From Streptomyces sp. NBC_01476 (GTDB lineage: Bacteria > Actinomycetota > Actinomycetes > Streptomycetales > Streptomycetaceae): DNA of 64,000 nucleotides. The position numbers and the translations under genes were made by a program. Positions within the stretch are counted from its first letter, which is position 1, and the number at the start of each line of letters is the position of its first letter. Location of the stretch: contig NZ_CP109446.1 of NCBI RefSeq assembly GCF_036227265.1, positions 3,853,001 through 3,917,000 of the forward strand. Direction: 5' to 3'. Below, in pieces: positions 9,893-18,639 of this stretch. Under the pieces are notes generated by a model that was not told the DNA's origin, did no database searches, and saw only the letters and a list, made by a program, of their open reading frames with translations.

Positions 9893-11065
9893 ATGCGTCG
9901 CAGCACTCGTCTGACATGGGGGTTGTCCGTTCTCCTGGCCCTGGGGACAAGCGCGTTGGGCCTCGCGCCCGCGTCCTCGGCCGATACCGGCGGCAGCGCG
10001 CCCGCCGTGCGCGAGATGTCGCCCGGCCTGGTCGGCGCCATGCAGCGCGACCTCGGGCTCGATCCGGCGCAGGCGACCGCCCGCCTGCACGCGGAGGCGA
10101 CCGCTTCCGCCCTCGCCCCGAAAGCGCAGCGGGCGGCCGGCGCGGCCTACGGCGGTGCCTGGTTCGACGCGGCCAAGAACACCCTGGTGGTCGCCGTCAC
10201 CGACGGGTCCGCCGCGGACGCGGTCCGGGCCACCGGGGCGACCGCCGTCCGCGTAGCGCACAGCGCCAGGACCCTGGACGCGGCCAAGTCCCTGCTGGAC
10301 AGCCGGGCTTCGGCCGGCGCCGGCGCGCCCGCCGCCGTCCACAGCTGGCATGTGGACCCCCGCACCAGCCAGGTGGTCGCCGAGGTCGCGGTCGGCACCG
10401 CGACCCGGCCGGACGTCGCCGCCTTCCTCGCGCCCGCCCGCGACCGCGGTCTGCTCACCGTCCAGGAGACCGCCGCCCCGGCGGCGCGTACCCTCTCCGC
10501 CGGAACAGTCGGCGGCGACCCGTACTACATCAACGGCAACACCCGCTGTTCCATCGGCTTCTCGGTGGTCGGCGGCTTCGTCAGCGCGGGGCACTGCGGT
10601 ACGCCGGGCAGTTCGGTGGCCGGCTGGGACGGTTCGGCGATGGGCTCCTTCGCCGGCTCCTCCTTCCCCGGCAACGACTACTCGTACATCACCATCGGCA
10701 ACGGCTGGTGGACGGTCCCGGTGGTGCTCGGCTGGGGCACGGTCAGCGACGTACTGGTGCGCGGCTCCGCGGTCGCGCCGGTCGGCTCGTCCATCTGCCG
10801 CTCCGGATCCACCAGCCACTGGCACTGCGGCACCGTGCTGACCCAGAACGAGACCGTCAACTACAGCCAGGGCGCGGTCTACCAGCTCACCGGCACCAAT
10901 GTGTGCGCGGAACCGGGCGACTCCGGCGGCTCGTTCATCACCGGCGACCAGGCGCAGGGGGTCACCTCCGGCGGCTGGGGTGACTGCACGAGCGGCGGCC
11001 AGACCTGGTTCCAGCCGGTGAACGAGATCCTCTCCACCTACGGGCTGACCCTGGTCACCGCCTGA
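9893..11065 (+). CDS. Secreted S1 (streptogrisin/alpha-lytic type) serine protease preproprotein
   Basis: Extracellular chymotrypsin-fold protease of 390 residues. Residues 1-30 form a Sec signal peptide ending ASSA. Residues 31 to about 205 are a propeptide of the alpha-lytic protease type. The mature domain starts near GTVGGDPYYI. The catalytic triad is visible as His234 (SAGHCG), Asp262 (NDYSYI) and Ser344 (PGDSGG). Paired cysteines (219/235, 302/312) fit the family's disulfides. The start is ATG 9893, with AAGGAG nine bases upstream. The longer open frame from 9662 has no such site. The gene stands alone and ends at a strong hairpin. Confidence 0.93.
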   Translation: MRRSTRLTWGLSVLLALGTSALGLAPASSADTGGSAPAVREMSPGLVGAMQRDLGLDPAQATARLHAEATASALAPKAQRAAGAAYGGAWFDAAKNTLVVAVTDGSAADAVRATGATAVRVAHSARTLDAAKSLLDSRASAGAGAPAAVHSWHVDPRTSQVVAEVAVGTATRPDVAAFLAPARDRGLLTVQETAAPAARTLSAGTVGGDPYYINGNTRCSIGFSVVGGFVSAGHCGTPGSSVAGWDGSAMGSFAGSSFPGNDYSYITIGNGWWTVPVVLGWGTVSDVLVRGSAVAPVGSSICRSGSTSHWHCGTVLTQNETVNYSQGAVYQLTGTNVCAEPGDSGGSFITGDQAQGVTSGGWGDCTSGGQTWFQPVNEILSTYGLTLVTA

Positions 11066-11092
11066 CCCGGCCGCCCCGCATCGGGCAGCGGA

Positions 11093-11133
11093 CCGCCCGG
11101 CGTCCTCCCCCGTGAAGGGGAGGGGCCGGGCGG
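11093..11133. terminator. Bidirectional hairpin between protease and helicase
   Basis: CCGCCCGG (11093-11100) with CCTCCCC pairs with GGGGAGG and CCGGGCGG (11126-11133). It lies between two convergent genes and would terminate both. There is no U-tract, as is usual in streptomycetes. Confidence 0.6.
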
Positions 11134-11156
11134 GATGACGCGGTGAGGAGCAGGGG

Positions 11157-12665
11157 TCAGGCGGCGCTGCTGAAAGAGGAGCGGCGGCGGGCCTGGCTGG
11201 GGCGGCTGCGCCGGCCGCGGGCGGAGGAGGCGCCGCGGCCGGGCCGGTCCGCCACCGGTGAGGTGATGGTGACCGGCACCCCGCTGGGCGCCTGCGCACC
11301 GGTGATGCGGCTCAGTTCGGCCTCACCCGAGCGGACCGGGGTGGTCTGCGGGGTGATGCCGGCCATCGCCATCAGCCGCGCCATCTCACGGCGCTGGCTC
11401 GGCAGCACCAGGGTGACGACACTGCCGGACTCGCCGGCCCGCGCGGTACGGCCACCGCGGTGCAGATAGTCCTTGTGGTCGGCCGGCGGGTCGACGTTCA
11501 CCACCAGGTCGAGGTCGTCGACATGGATGCCGCGGGCCGCCACATTGGTGGCCACCAGCACCGTGACGTGCCCGGTCTTGAACTGGGCCAGGGTGCGCGT
11601 GCGCTGCGGCTGCGACTTGCCGCCGTGCAGCGCCGCCGCCCGTACCCCGCTCTTCAGCAGGTGCTGGGTGAGCTTGTCCACGGCGTGCTTGGTGTCCAGG
11701 AACATCAGGACCCGGCCGTCACGGGCCGCGATCTCGGTGATCGTGGCGTACTTGTCGGCGTCGTGGACCTGCAGCACGTGGTGCTCCATCGCGGTCACCG
11801 TGCCCACCGACGCGTCGACCGAGTGGACCACCGGGTCGGAGAGGTAACGCCGGACCAGCAGGTCGATATTGCGGTCCAGGGTCGCCGAGAAGAGCATCCG
11901 CTGCCCCCCGGGCCGTACCTGGTCAAGGAGTTCGGTGACCTGCGGCATGAAGCCCATGTCCGCCATCTGGTCGGCCTCGTCCAGCACCGTGACGGCGACC
12001 CGGCCCAGCGCGCAGTCGCCGCGGTCGATGAGGTCCTTGAGCCGTCCCGGGGTGGCGACGACGACCTCGACCCCGCCGCGCAGCGCACTGGACTGGCGGC
12101 CGATCGACATACCGCCGACGACCGTGGTCATCCGCAGCCCGAGGCTCCGAGCGTACGGGGTCAGGGCGTCGGTGACCTGCTGGGCCAGCTCCCGGGTCGG
12201 GACCAGCACCAGGGCCAGCGGCTGCCGGGGTTCGGCGCGCTGTCCCGCGGTACGGGCCAGCAGCGCGAGACCGAAGGCGAGCGTCTTGCCGGAGCCGGTA
12301 CGGCCACGGCCCAGCACGTCGCGGCCGGCCAGCGAGTTCGGCAGCGTGGCCGCCTGGATCGGGAACGGTTCGTTCATGCCCAGGCCGGTGAGCGTCTTCA
12401 GCACCGGGGACGGCAGGTCCAGTTCGGCGAAGGTCGCGACCGGCGGCAGCGGCGGGGTGATGGTGACCGGCAGGGCGAACTCGCCCTGCACGGCGGAGGG
12501 ACGGCGTCCGTAACCGCCGGAGCGGTTCGACGACGGGGCGCCGGAGCGGCCGGCCGACCGGCCGCCGCCGTAGCCGCCACTGCGACCGCCGGCCGACCCG
12601 CCGGAGCGGGAGTAGCGGTCGTTCTTACGGGAGTAGCGGTCGTCCGAGCGAGCTGTGCGATTCAT
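11157..12665 (-). CDS. DEAD-box ATP-dependent RNA helicase
   Basis: RNA helicase of 502 residues that unwinds structured RNA in the cytoplasm, often in cold or stress. After a Ser/Gly/Arg-rich N-terminus it has the Q-motif region, motif I GRGRTGSGKT, motif II DEAD (VLDEADQMADMGF), motif III SAT (MFSATLD), and C-terminal motifs ending RTARAG. The C-terminal tail is basic. The start is ATG 12665 with CGAGGAAGG upstream. The open frame to 12851 reads through an unlikely leader. It lies directly downstream of the cold-shock gene, separated by that gene's terminator, so a shared cold-response role is likely. Confidence 0.92.
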   Translation of the reverse strand: MNRTARSDDRYSRKNDRYSRSGGSAGGRSGGYGGGRSAGRSGAPSSNRSGGYGRRPSAVQGEFALPVTITPPLPPVATFAELDLPSPVLKTLTGLGMNEPFPIQAATLPNSLAGRDVLGRGRTGSGKTLAFGLALLARTAGQRAEPRQPLALVLVPTRELAQQVTDALTPYARSLGLRMTTVVGGMSIGRQSSALRGGVEVVVATPGRLKDLIDRGDCALGRVAVTVLDEADQMADMGFMPQVTELLDQVRPGGQRMLFSATLDRNIDLLVRRYLSDPVVHSVDASVGTVTAMEHHVLQVHDADKYATITEIAARDGRVLMFLDTKHAVDKLTQHLLKSGVRAAALHGGKSQPQRTRTLAQFKTGHVTVLVATNVAARGIHVDDLDLVVNVDPPADHKDYLHRGGRTARAGESGSVVTLVLPSQRREMARLMAMAGITPQTTPVRSGEAELSRITGAQAPSGVPVTITSPVADRPGRGASSARGRRSRPSQARRRSSFSSAA

Positions 12666-12880
12666 GCGGAACCTTCCTCGATGCGGCACGTATCGAGGCG
12701 TTCCCGGCGGCGGTGAGCCACCCGAGGAGTCGCAAGAGACGGGCCGAGCGAAAGAGCGGGACGGTGCGGGGCGGAAAAGAACGGGCCCCATGTCCCGCGG
12801 GGGGAACGGCCTGGCCGGGAAATTCGGCCGGAGCGCCGGATCGTGCCGCACCGGGAAGCGTCCCCGGTGGCGGACTCACG

Positions 12881-12923
12881 AAAAAACGAGCTGGGGCCCG
12901 CACCCATGGTGCGGGCCCCAGCT
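12881..12923 (-). terminator. Rho-independent terminator of the cold-shock gene
   Basis: A perfect 16-base-pair stem (12889-12904 with 12908-12923) and a 3-base loop is followed on the minus strand by CGTTTTTTCG. This is a textbook intrinsic terminator, rare in such GC-rich DNA. It sits 18 bases after the cold-shock stop codon. About 215 bases remain as helicase leader. Confidence 0.9.
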
Positions 12924-12941
12924 GTGTAGAACGCGTCAGCG

Positions 12942-13145
12942 TCAGGCGGGAACGATGTTCTCGGCCTGGGGGCCCTTCTGGCCCTGCGTGACGTCGAAGT
13001 TCACCTTCTGGCCTTCCTGAAGCTCACGGAAGCCCTGGGCGGCGATGTTCGAGTAGTGGGCGAAGACGTCAGCGCCGCCGCCGTCCTGCTCGATGAAGCC
13101 GAAACCCTTTTCCGCGTTGAACCACTTCACGGTGCCAGATGCCAT
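12942..13145 (-). CDS. Cold-shock protein (CspA family)
   Basis: Single cold-shock domain of 67 residues that binds single-stranded nucleic acid and acts as an RNA chaperone. RNP1-like KGFGFIEQ and RNP2-like VFAHYS are both present. The protein starts [10 protein letters not shown] as is typical. ATG 13145 is chosen over the longer frame to 13241, and CGAAGGAGA precedes it. The 291-base leader upstream contains a clear hairpin and is less GC-rich than its surroundings, as in other csp genes whose leaders control expression. Confidence 0.95.
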   Translation of the reverse strand: MASGTVKWFNAEKGFGFIEQDGGGADVFAHYSNIAAQGFRELQEGQKVNFDVTQGQKGPQAENIVPA

Positions 13146-13245
13146 ATTGAATCTCCTTCGGGGCAGTGCCCGGAGCCCGCCGTGTGCGAACTCCGCGTCG
13201 CCGCGATGATTGCCCCTCCGGATAAGAAATAACCCGGACATACAA

Positions 13246-13283
13246 AAGTGCGCTCATCGACGTTGAAATCAACGAGAGCACTT
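13246..13283 (-). promoter_or_regulatory. Hairpin in the 5' leader of the cold-shock gene
   Basis: CGTTGA-AA-TCAACG (13261-13274) is flanked by AAGTGC (13246-13251) and GCACTT (13278-13283), giving an interrupted stem. It lies 100-140 bases before the cold-shock start in a relatively AT-rich leader. It could be a transcript structure or an operator. Function is inferred from position only. The rest of 13146-13436 shows no gene. Confidence 0.5.
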
Positions 13284-13436
13284 GAAGTCTATGGGAACCA
13301 CAACTGCAACTGAGAGAAACAGTAGCACGGACCGCGCCGCGAAGCACAACATTGCCCGCGTTTGTGTTGCCGGATCATAAATCCTCATCGCGCATTGCGG
13401 TAATTTCTGTGCCTGCGGCGACAGATATTCTCGCGG

Positions 13437-13811
13437 TCAGGCACCGCTCCCCGTGCCCGCAGAGCCTGCCCCGTCCGCCCCGTCCGCCCCGCCGGCGGGC
13501 CTGCGCAGCTCCTCGTTGAGCCGCAGCGCCTCTTCGAGCTGGTCCTCCAGGATGACGATCCGGCAGGCGGCGTCGATCGGCGTGCCGGCGTCGACCAGCT
13601 CCCGGGCCCGGGCGGCGATCCGCAGCTGGTAGCGCGAATAGCGCCGGTGCCCGCCCTCGGAGCGCAGCGGCGTGATGAGCCGCGCCTCGCCGATGGCCCG
13701 CAGGAAGGCGGGCGTGCTGCCGATCATCTCGGCGGCCCGGCCCATGGTGTACGCGGGATAGTCGTCGTCGTCGAACAGATCGCGGGTGGGCGGGGTGGTT
13801 TCCGGGGTCAC
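13437..13811 (-). CDS. MerR-family HTH regulator
   Basis: DNA-binding protein of about 124 residues with a single MerR-type winged helix: YTMGRAAEMIG followed by FLRAIGEARLITPLR and GGHRRYSRYQLR. A coiled-coil-like helix (ILEDQLEEALRLNEEL) and a Gly/Ala-rich tail follow. It lacks an effector domain, so it is probably a simple dimeric regulator. The start is GTG 13811, with AGAAGAGG upstream. ATG 13886 is possible but has no better site. It lies upstream of the cold-shock gene on the same strand and may control it. Confidence 0.8.
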   Translation of the reverse strand: MTPETTPPTRDLFDDDDYPAYTMGRAAEMIGSTPAFLRAIGEARLITPLRSEGGHRRYSRYQLRIAARARELVDAGTPIDAACRIVILEDQLEEALRLNEELRRPAGGADGADGAGSAGTGSGA

Positions 13812-14040
13812 GTGCACCTCTTCTGGGTCCCGACGAGGTCCAGCACCTTCCGGCAGTGCTCCCGTCCGCGCCGGGGATAACTCCACTGGCTACGGAAGAA
13901 ATCCTATGCCGTCAGGGGCGGCAACCGCCCGGCTCCCTCCACCACGTCCCCCGTCGGTGTCCGCCCGCGCCGCCCGGATGACGACCCGCATGACGACCCG
14001 GATGACGACCGGGCCGGTCATGGGGTGGTCACCAGGCCGC

Positions 14041-14954
14041 TCAGCGGGTGCTCGCCGGGCCGAGCAGATCGGTGAGGCCGATCCGCTCGTAGAACCGGGT
14101 CCTGATCCGGTCGCCGACCTCGTTGACCTCCTCGGCCCCGTCATTGGCGGGGTCGATGTGCACCCGGAAGGGGCGCTCGCCCTTGGGCGTGCCGACCACC
14201 CGGACGATGGCCCGGGCGACTTCCTGGGGGTCGGCGTCCGCGGGCGCGAGGGCGGCGAGCTTCTCGGCGACCTGGTCCATGATCCCCGCGTAGTGCTCCT
14301 CGTACGCGTCCGCGACCTCCTTGTCCGCCGCGTGACCTGCGTGCGCGAAGTGGTTGGTGCCGGTGGTGAAGGAGCCGGGGACGACGATGGTGGTGTCGAT
14401 GCCGAAGCGGGCGACCTCGGCCGCGTAGGTGACCGCGAGGGCGTCCTCGGCGGCCTTGGCGGCGAAGTACGGGCCGAGGTAGGGCGGGGTGCCACCGCGG
14501 GTGCTGGACGAGCCGACCCAGAGCAGCAGGCCGTCACGCTGAGCCCGCAGGTGCGGCAGCACGGCCCGGTTGACCCGCTGGGTGGAGAGCACGTTGACGT
14601 CGTAGATCTCGGCGATCTGCTCAGGGGTGAAGGCTTCCGCCGGGCCGAGGACCATGTGTCCGGCGTTGTGCACGACCACGTCGAGCCGCCCGGCCTCCTT
14701 GAGATCAGGTCGACGGCGGCGTCCACCGACGCCTGGTCACTGACGTCCATCTCGACCGCGTGCAGCCGGCCCTTGCCGGCGTCCTCGCCGGCGTAGCCCT
14801 CGGCGTCGGCGGCGGCCTGCGCGTTGTGGCCGGTGGTGTCGCGCATTCCGGCGTAGACGGTGTGACCGGCGTCGGCGAGCGCCCGTACGGTCATGGCGCC
14901 GAACCCGCTCGACGCCCCGGTCACCACGATGGTCTGGGAGTTCTTCTCGGGCAT
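14041..14954 (-). pseudogene. Frameshifted short-chain dehydrogenase/reductase
   Basis: Two reading frames together make one SDR. The N-terminal frame (14954 to about 14700) carries VTGASSGFG and VEMDVSD. The second frame (about 14697 to 14041) continues LDVVVHNAG, SSST and the YFAAK catalytic pair. Loss of one base near 14697-14706, in CCTTGAGATCAGG, breaks the gene. Adding one base restores about 304 residues. No other damage is seen, so it is either a recent mutation or a sequencing error. An intact SDR follows upstream on the same strand. The substrate is unknown. Confidence 0.85.
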
Positions 14955-15064
14955 GGTGCTGCCTGCTTCCGTATCTCGCGTGCGTGCCGTGCGGGTTTCC
15001 GCACGGCTGGGACGGCGGAGCCGGACCTCTGGGCTCCGCCGCGGCTCGGCTCGGCCGGCTCGGG

Positions 15065-15832
15065 TCAGACGACCCCGCCGTTGGCGTAGAGGATCTGTCC
15101 GTTCACCCAGCGGGCCGGGCCGGCCAGGAAAGCCACCGCTTCTGCGATGTCCTCGGGAACACCGAGGCGCTCCAGCGGGGACATCGAGGCGAGCTTGTCG
15201 ATGGCGGCCTGGTCCTTGCCGTGCAGGAAGAGCGAGGTCGCGGTCGGCCCGGGGGCCACCGCGTTGACCGTGATGTCCCGGCCGCGCAGCTCCTTCGCCA
15301 GGATCAGCGTCATCGCGTCCACGGCTCCCTTGGTGGCCGCGTAGGCGGTGTAGCCGGTCAGGGCGATCTTCACCACCGAGGAGGAGAAGTTGATCAGCGC
15401 CCCGCCCCGGCGCAGCCGCCGGGCGGCCTGCTGGCTCACCACGAAGGTCCCGCGGATGTTGGTGCGGTGCATCCGGTCGAGGTCGTCCAGGGACAGTTCG
15501 GTGAGCGGGGAGAGCAGCATGATGCCGGCCGTGTGGACGACCACGTCCACACCGCCGTAGGTCTGCCCGGCCGCCTCGAAGAGCGCGGCCACCTCGCTCT
15601 CCTCGGCCACGTCCGCCGCGAGCGCGGTCGCGGTGCCGCCGGCGCCGGTGATCGCTCCCACCACCTCGTCGGCGCGGTCCTTGTTGCCGGCGTAGTGCAC
15701 GACGACCTTCATGCCGTCGGCGGCCAGGCGTTCACTCACCGCCCGGCCGATACCGCCCGATCCGCCGGTGACGATCGCCACCCGGGGCGTGGTCGCGGCG
15801 CCGGGGTCCTGCGTGTCAGGGGAAGTACTCAT
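15065..15832 (-). CDS. Short-chain dehydrogenase/reductase (FabG-like)
   Basis: NAD(P)-dependent SDR of 255 residues. The nucleotide loop TGGSGGIG is at residues 22-29, followed by VHTAGI, the catalytic SSS, YAATK (the YxxxK pair) and a final GQILYANGG. A basic residue after the second strand is not obvious, so the cofactor is uncertain. It lies 110 bases upstream of the frameshifted SDR on the same strand and downstream of the formaldehyde-dehydrogenase-like gene, suggesting one stress or detoxification unit. I cannot name the substrate. Confidence 0.88.
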   Translation of the reverse strand: MSTSPDTQDPGAATTPRVAIVTGGSGGIGRAVSERLAADGMKVVVHYAGNKDRADEVVGAITGAGGTATALAADVAEESEVAALFEAAGQTYGGVDVVVHTAGIMLLSPLTELSLDDLDRMHRTNIRGTFVVSQQAARRLRRGGALINFSSSVVKIALTGYTAYAATKGAVDAMTLILAKELRGRDITVNAVAPGPTATSLFLHGKDQAAIDKLASMSPLERLGVPEDIAEAVAFLAGPARWVNGQILYANGGVV

Positions 15833-15969
15833 GGAGTCTGCCTCCAGTCGTCGTTCGCCCGGCGGCGGCCGTTCGGACCTTCGGGGCCGCCGGGCGCGCC
15901 GGCTCCGGCGTCCTGGTGGAACACCGGGGACGCCGGAGGCGGCGGGCGGTCAGGCGGTCTGCCGGGCGG

Positions 15970-17124
15970 TCAGGCCGCGAGCGCGGGGTGCAGGACCACC
16001 TTTGTGTAGCCCTCGATCCGCTTGTCGAACTTCTCGTACGCCAAGGGCGCCTGGTCCAGCGGGAGTTCGTGGGAGACCACGAAGCTGGGCTTGGCCCGGC
16101 CGGCGGTGATCAGGTCGCGCAGCTGGCGGTTGTACCGCTTGACGTTGCACTGCCCGGTCCCCATCCGCTGTCCCTTCTCGAACATCTTGCCGATGGAGAC
16201 GAGAAGCTGGCCCTGCTTGGCGTGGTCGTCCGGGCCGCCGGGGTCGGACGGGACGTAGAGGCCGGGGATGCCGAGCATGCCGGTGGGCCGGACCGTCTCG
16301 ACGAGCGCGTTGAGCACGGTCGCCGGTTCCTCGTGGTCCTCGCGGCCCGCGTGGTGCGCCTGGGCCTGGTAGCCGACCGCGTCGACACCCTTGTCGGTGC
16401 CTTCGCCGCCGGTCTGCTCGCGGATCTGGTCCGCGGGCTCCGACTGGCTGAAGTCGATGGGGATGGCACCGATCTCCTCGGCCTTGGCCAGCCGCTCGGG
16501 CACCCGGTCGACGACGAACACCTTGGCCGCACCGCGCAGCAGCGCCGAGTACGCGGCCATCAGTCCCACCGGCCCGGCGCCGTAGACCGCGACGGTCTCG
16601 CCGGGCGAGACCTGCGCGAGCTCGCAGCCGTGGTAGCCGGTCGGGAAGATGTCGGCGAGCAGCACGAAGTCCGTCTCGAACGCGTCGCCCTCGGGGAGTT
16701 TCAGGCAGTTGAAGTCGGCGAACGGCACGCGCAGCCGCTCGGCCTGACCGCCGGGGTAGGGGCCCATCGCCACATATCCGTAGGCGCCGCCGGCGAAGCC
16801 GGGGTTCACCGTGAGACAGAAGCCGGTGTACCCGGCCAGACAGTTCTTGCAGAAGCCGCACGCCACGTTGAACGGCATCACGACCCGGTCGCCGGGATTG
16901 AGGGAGGTCACCCCGTCGCCGGTCTCCTCGATCACGCCGAGATTCTCGTGCCCGAACACGATGCCCGACTCGGCCGCGGTGCGGCCCTCGTACATATGCA
17001 GGTCCGAACCGCAGATCGCGGAGGACGTGATCTTCACAACGACGTCGTTGGGGTGCTGGATCCGGGGATCCGGCACCTCCGCGACCTTGACCGCGTAGGG
17101 CTTCTCGTAGACAACTGCCTTCAT
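15970..17124 (-). CDS. Zinc dehydrogenase of the glutathione-independent formaldehyde dehydrogenase type
   Basis: Medium-chain dehydrogenase of 384 residues. Catalytic zinc ligands are Cys38 and His59-Glu60. Structural cysteines are 89, 92, 95 and 103. The nucleotide motif GAGPVG is present. The long insertion containing GYQAQAHHAG is the mark of the Pseudomonas formaldehyde dismutase/dehydrogenase group, which keeps NAD tightly bound. The start is ATG 17124, with ACGGAGGTGG upstream. Formaldehyde oxidation is inferred from the subfamily, and other aldehydes or alcohols are possible. It reads towards the SDR pair. Confidence 0.88.
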   Translation of the reverse strand: MKAVVYEKPYAVKVAEVPDPRIQHPNDVVVKITSSAICGSDLHMYEGRTAAESGIVFGHENLGVIEETGDGVTSLNPGDRVVMPFNVACGFCKNCLAGYTGFCLTVNPGFAGGAYGYVAMGPYPGGQAERLRVPFADFNCLKLPEGDAFETDFVLLADIFPTGYHGCELAQVSPGETVAVYGAGPVGLMAAYSALLRGAAKVFVVDRVPERLAKAEEIGAIPIDFSQSEPADQIREQTGGEGTDKGVDAVGYQAQAHHAGREDHEEPATVLNALVETVRPTGMLGIPGLYVPSDPGGPDDHAKQGQLLVSIGKMFEKGQRMGTGQCNVKRYNRQLRDLITAGRAKPSFVVSHELPLDQAPLAYEKFDKRIEGYTKVVLHPALAA

Positions 17125-17238
17125 CTTCGCCACCTCCGTGGCATGGACTGCTCCGGACGGGTCCCTTCCAGCTAACGCCCGCCCACCGGACGATTCAAGC
17201 GGACAGCTGTCCGGTACGACCCCGGCGTTATCCGGCCA

Positions 17239-18105
17239 ATGTCCGGGAAAGCCCGTATTCCGCCCCGGCGGGCTGTCACCGTGGGCGCCATGGACGCGAG
17301 CGTGGCGGGGGACCGCTGGGAGTGGACGCAGGAGCGGTACCGGCACGGGATCTTCAGCCATGCGATCAGCAGCGAGCGGCGGCGGCTCGAACTGCTGGAG
17401 AAGCTGCTGGACGGGCACACCAGGGCCCGGTTCGAGGCGCTGGGGCTGCGCGCCGGGCAGGAGGTGCTGGAGGTCGGCGGCGGCGGGGGATCGGTGGCGC
17501 GCTGGCTCGCCGGGAAGGGGGCGCGGGTGACGGTGACCGACCTCGACACCACCTTCCTCGGCGACCTGGCCGAACAAGGGGTACGGGTGCTGCGGCACGA
17601 CATGTACACCGAGGACTTCCCGCCCGGGTCCTTCGATGCCGTGCACGCCCGTTACGTGGTGCTGCACCTGCCCGATCCGGACCGCGCGGTCGCGCGGCTG
17701 GCCGGCTGGCTGCGTCCGGGCGGGGTGCTGCTGGTGGAGGAGCCCGCCTCCTTTCCGGTGATGGACTCCCCGCACCCGGCCTACCGCACGGTGATGCGCG
17801 CCTTCCGGACCCACCTCGAAGAGTCGGTGGGCTCGGACACCGGCTGGGCCCGTACGCTCCCGGTGCCGCTGGAGAAGGCGGGGCTCGTCGGGATCGGACT
17901 CGACGCGCGGCTGCAGCTCGTCAGCGGCGGTGACGACGAGGCCCAGTGGTGGCGGCTGAACCTGGAACAGTCACGGTCGGCGATGGTGGCCGCCGGCCTG
18001 GTGGAGGACGCGGTATTCGACGCGGCCTACCAGGAGTTGGCCGCACCGGATTTCCACGACCTCTCGCTCGCGGTGTTCACCGCGTGGGGACGTAAACCGC
18101 GGTGA
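17239..18105 (+). CDS. Class I SAM-dependent methyltransferase
   Basis: Rossmann-fold methyltransferase of 271-288 residues. The SAM motif I is EVGGGGGSVARWLA, followed by an acidic residue in VTDLDT and LRPGGVLLVEEP as post-motif II. The N-terminus (DRWEWTQERYRHGIFS) is like the UbiE/MenG-type methyltransferases common in Streptomyces. Two starts are possible, ATG 17239 and ATG 17290. Neither has a good ribosome site, and the second gives a more typical length. The stop abuts the convergent EF-hand gene by one base. Substrate unknown. Confidence 0.82.
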   Translation: MSGKARIPPRRAVTVGAMDASVAGDRWEWTQERYRHGIFSHAISSERRRLELLEKLLDGHTRARFEALGLRAGQEVLEVGGGGGSVARWLAGKGARVTVTDLDTTFLGDLAEQGVRVLRHDMYTEDFPPGSFDAVHARYVVLHLPDPDRAVARLAGWLRPGGVLLVEEPASFPVMDSPHPAYRTVMRAFRTHLEESVGSDTGWARTLPVPLEKAGLVGIGLDARLQLVSGGDDEAQWWRLNLEQSRSAMVAAGLVEDAVFDAAYQELAAPDFHDLSLAVFTAWGRKPR

Positions 18106-18639
18106 TCAGGCCGCGGGTTCCTTCACCAGGAAGTCACCGGGGATGCCCGCCTTGTCGGGGGCGTAGAACTCCTCGATACCGGCGACCCAGACCGGCACCG
18201 TGATCCGGTCGGCCGCTGTCGGCCCGAATGCGTCGAAGAGGGCGTGAATGTTCGGGAGGTCGAAGCCGATCGCGGTCATCAGCGCGACGAAGACCGGCCG
18301 TTCGATGAGCCCGTCGCCGTCCGGGTCGCCCATGGCGGCCAGCGACCGGGCGAACTCGCTGATGGCGGCGGCGAAGCGCTCCGGGGCGAGCACGCACGCG
18401 GCGTACTCCTCGAAGGAGACCTTGTTGTCGTGATCGGCGTCGAGTTCGGTGGCGAGGGTGGTCCAGTAATTCCTGAAGGCCGCGAGCATCGCGTTCTTCC
18501 GTGCCTCGTCGGCGTCGGGCACCGCCTCGATGACGCGGGCCGCCATGAGTTCGAAGTCCGCGGCTTCGATGAAGCCATTGCCGTCGGCGTCGAACAGCGT
18601 GAATACCAGCTTGACGCGATTGACTGCTTCCGTCCGCAT
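18106..18639 (-). CDS. EF-hand calcium-binding protein (calerythrin-like)
   Basis: Soluble protein of 177 residues, the size of calerythrin and Streptomyces CabB-type proteins. EF-loop 1 (residues 17-28, DADGNGFIEAAD) and loop 2 (67-78, DADHDNKVSFEE) look functional. Loop 3 (105-116, DPDGDGLIERPV) has Val in place of the last acidic ligand. Where a fourth loop is expected (about 137-148) all ligands are lost. The start is ATG 18639, with AAAGGTGG upstream. No partner gene is nearby. A calcium buffer or sensor role is inferred. Confidence 0.87.
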   Translation of the reverse strand: MRTEAVNRVKLVFTLFDADGNGFIEAADFELMAARVIEAVPDADEARKNAMLAAFRNYWTTLATELDADHDNKVSFEEYAACVLAPERFAAAISEFARSLAAMGDPDGDGLIERPVFVALMTAIGFDLPNIHALFDAFGPTAADRITVPVWVAGIEEFYAPDKAGIPGDFLVKEPAA

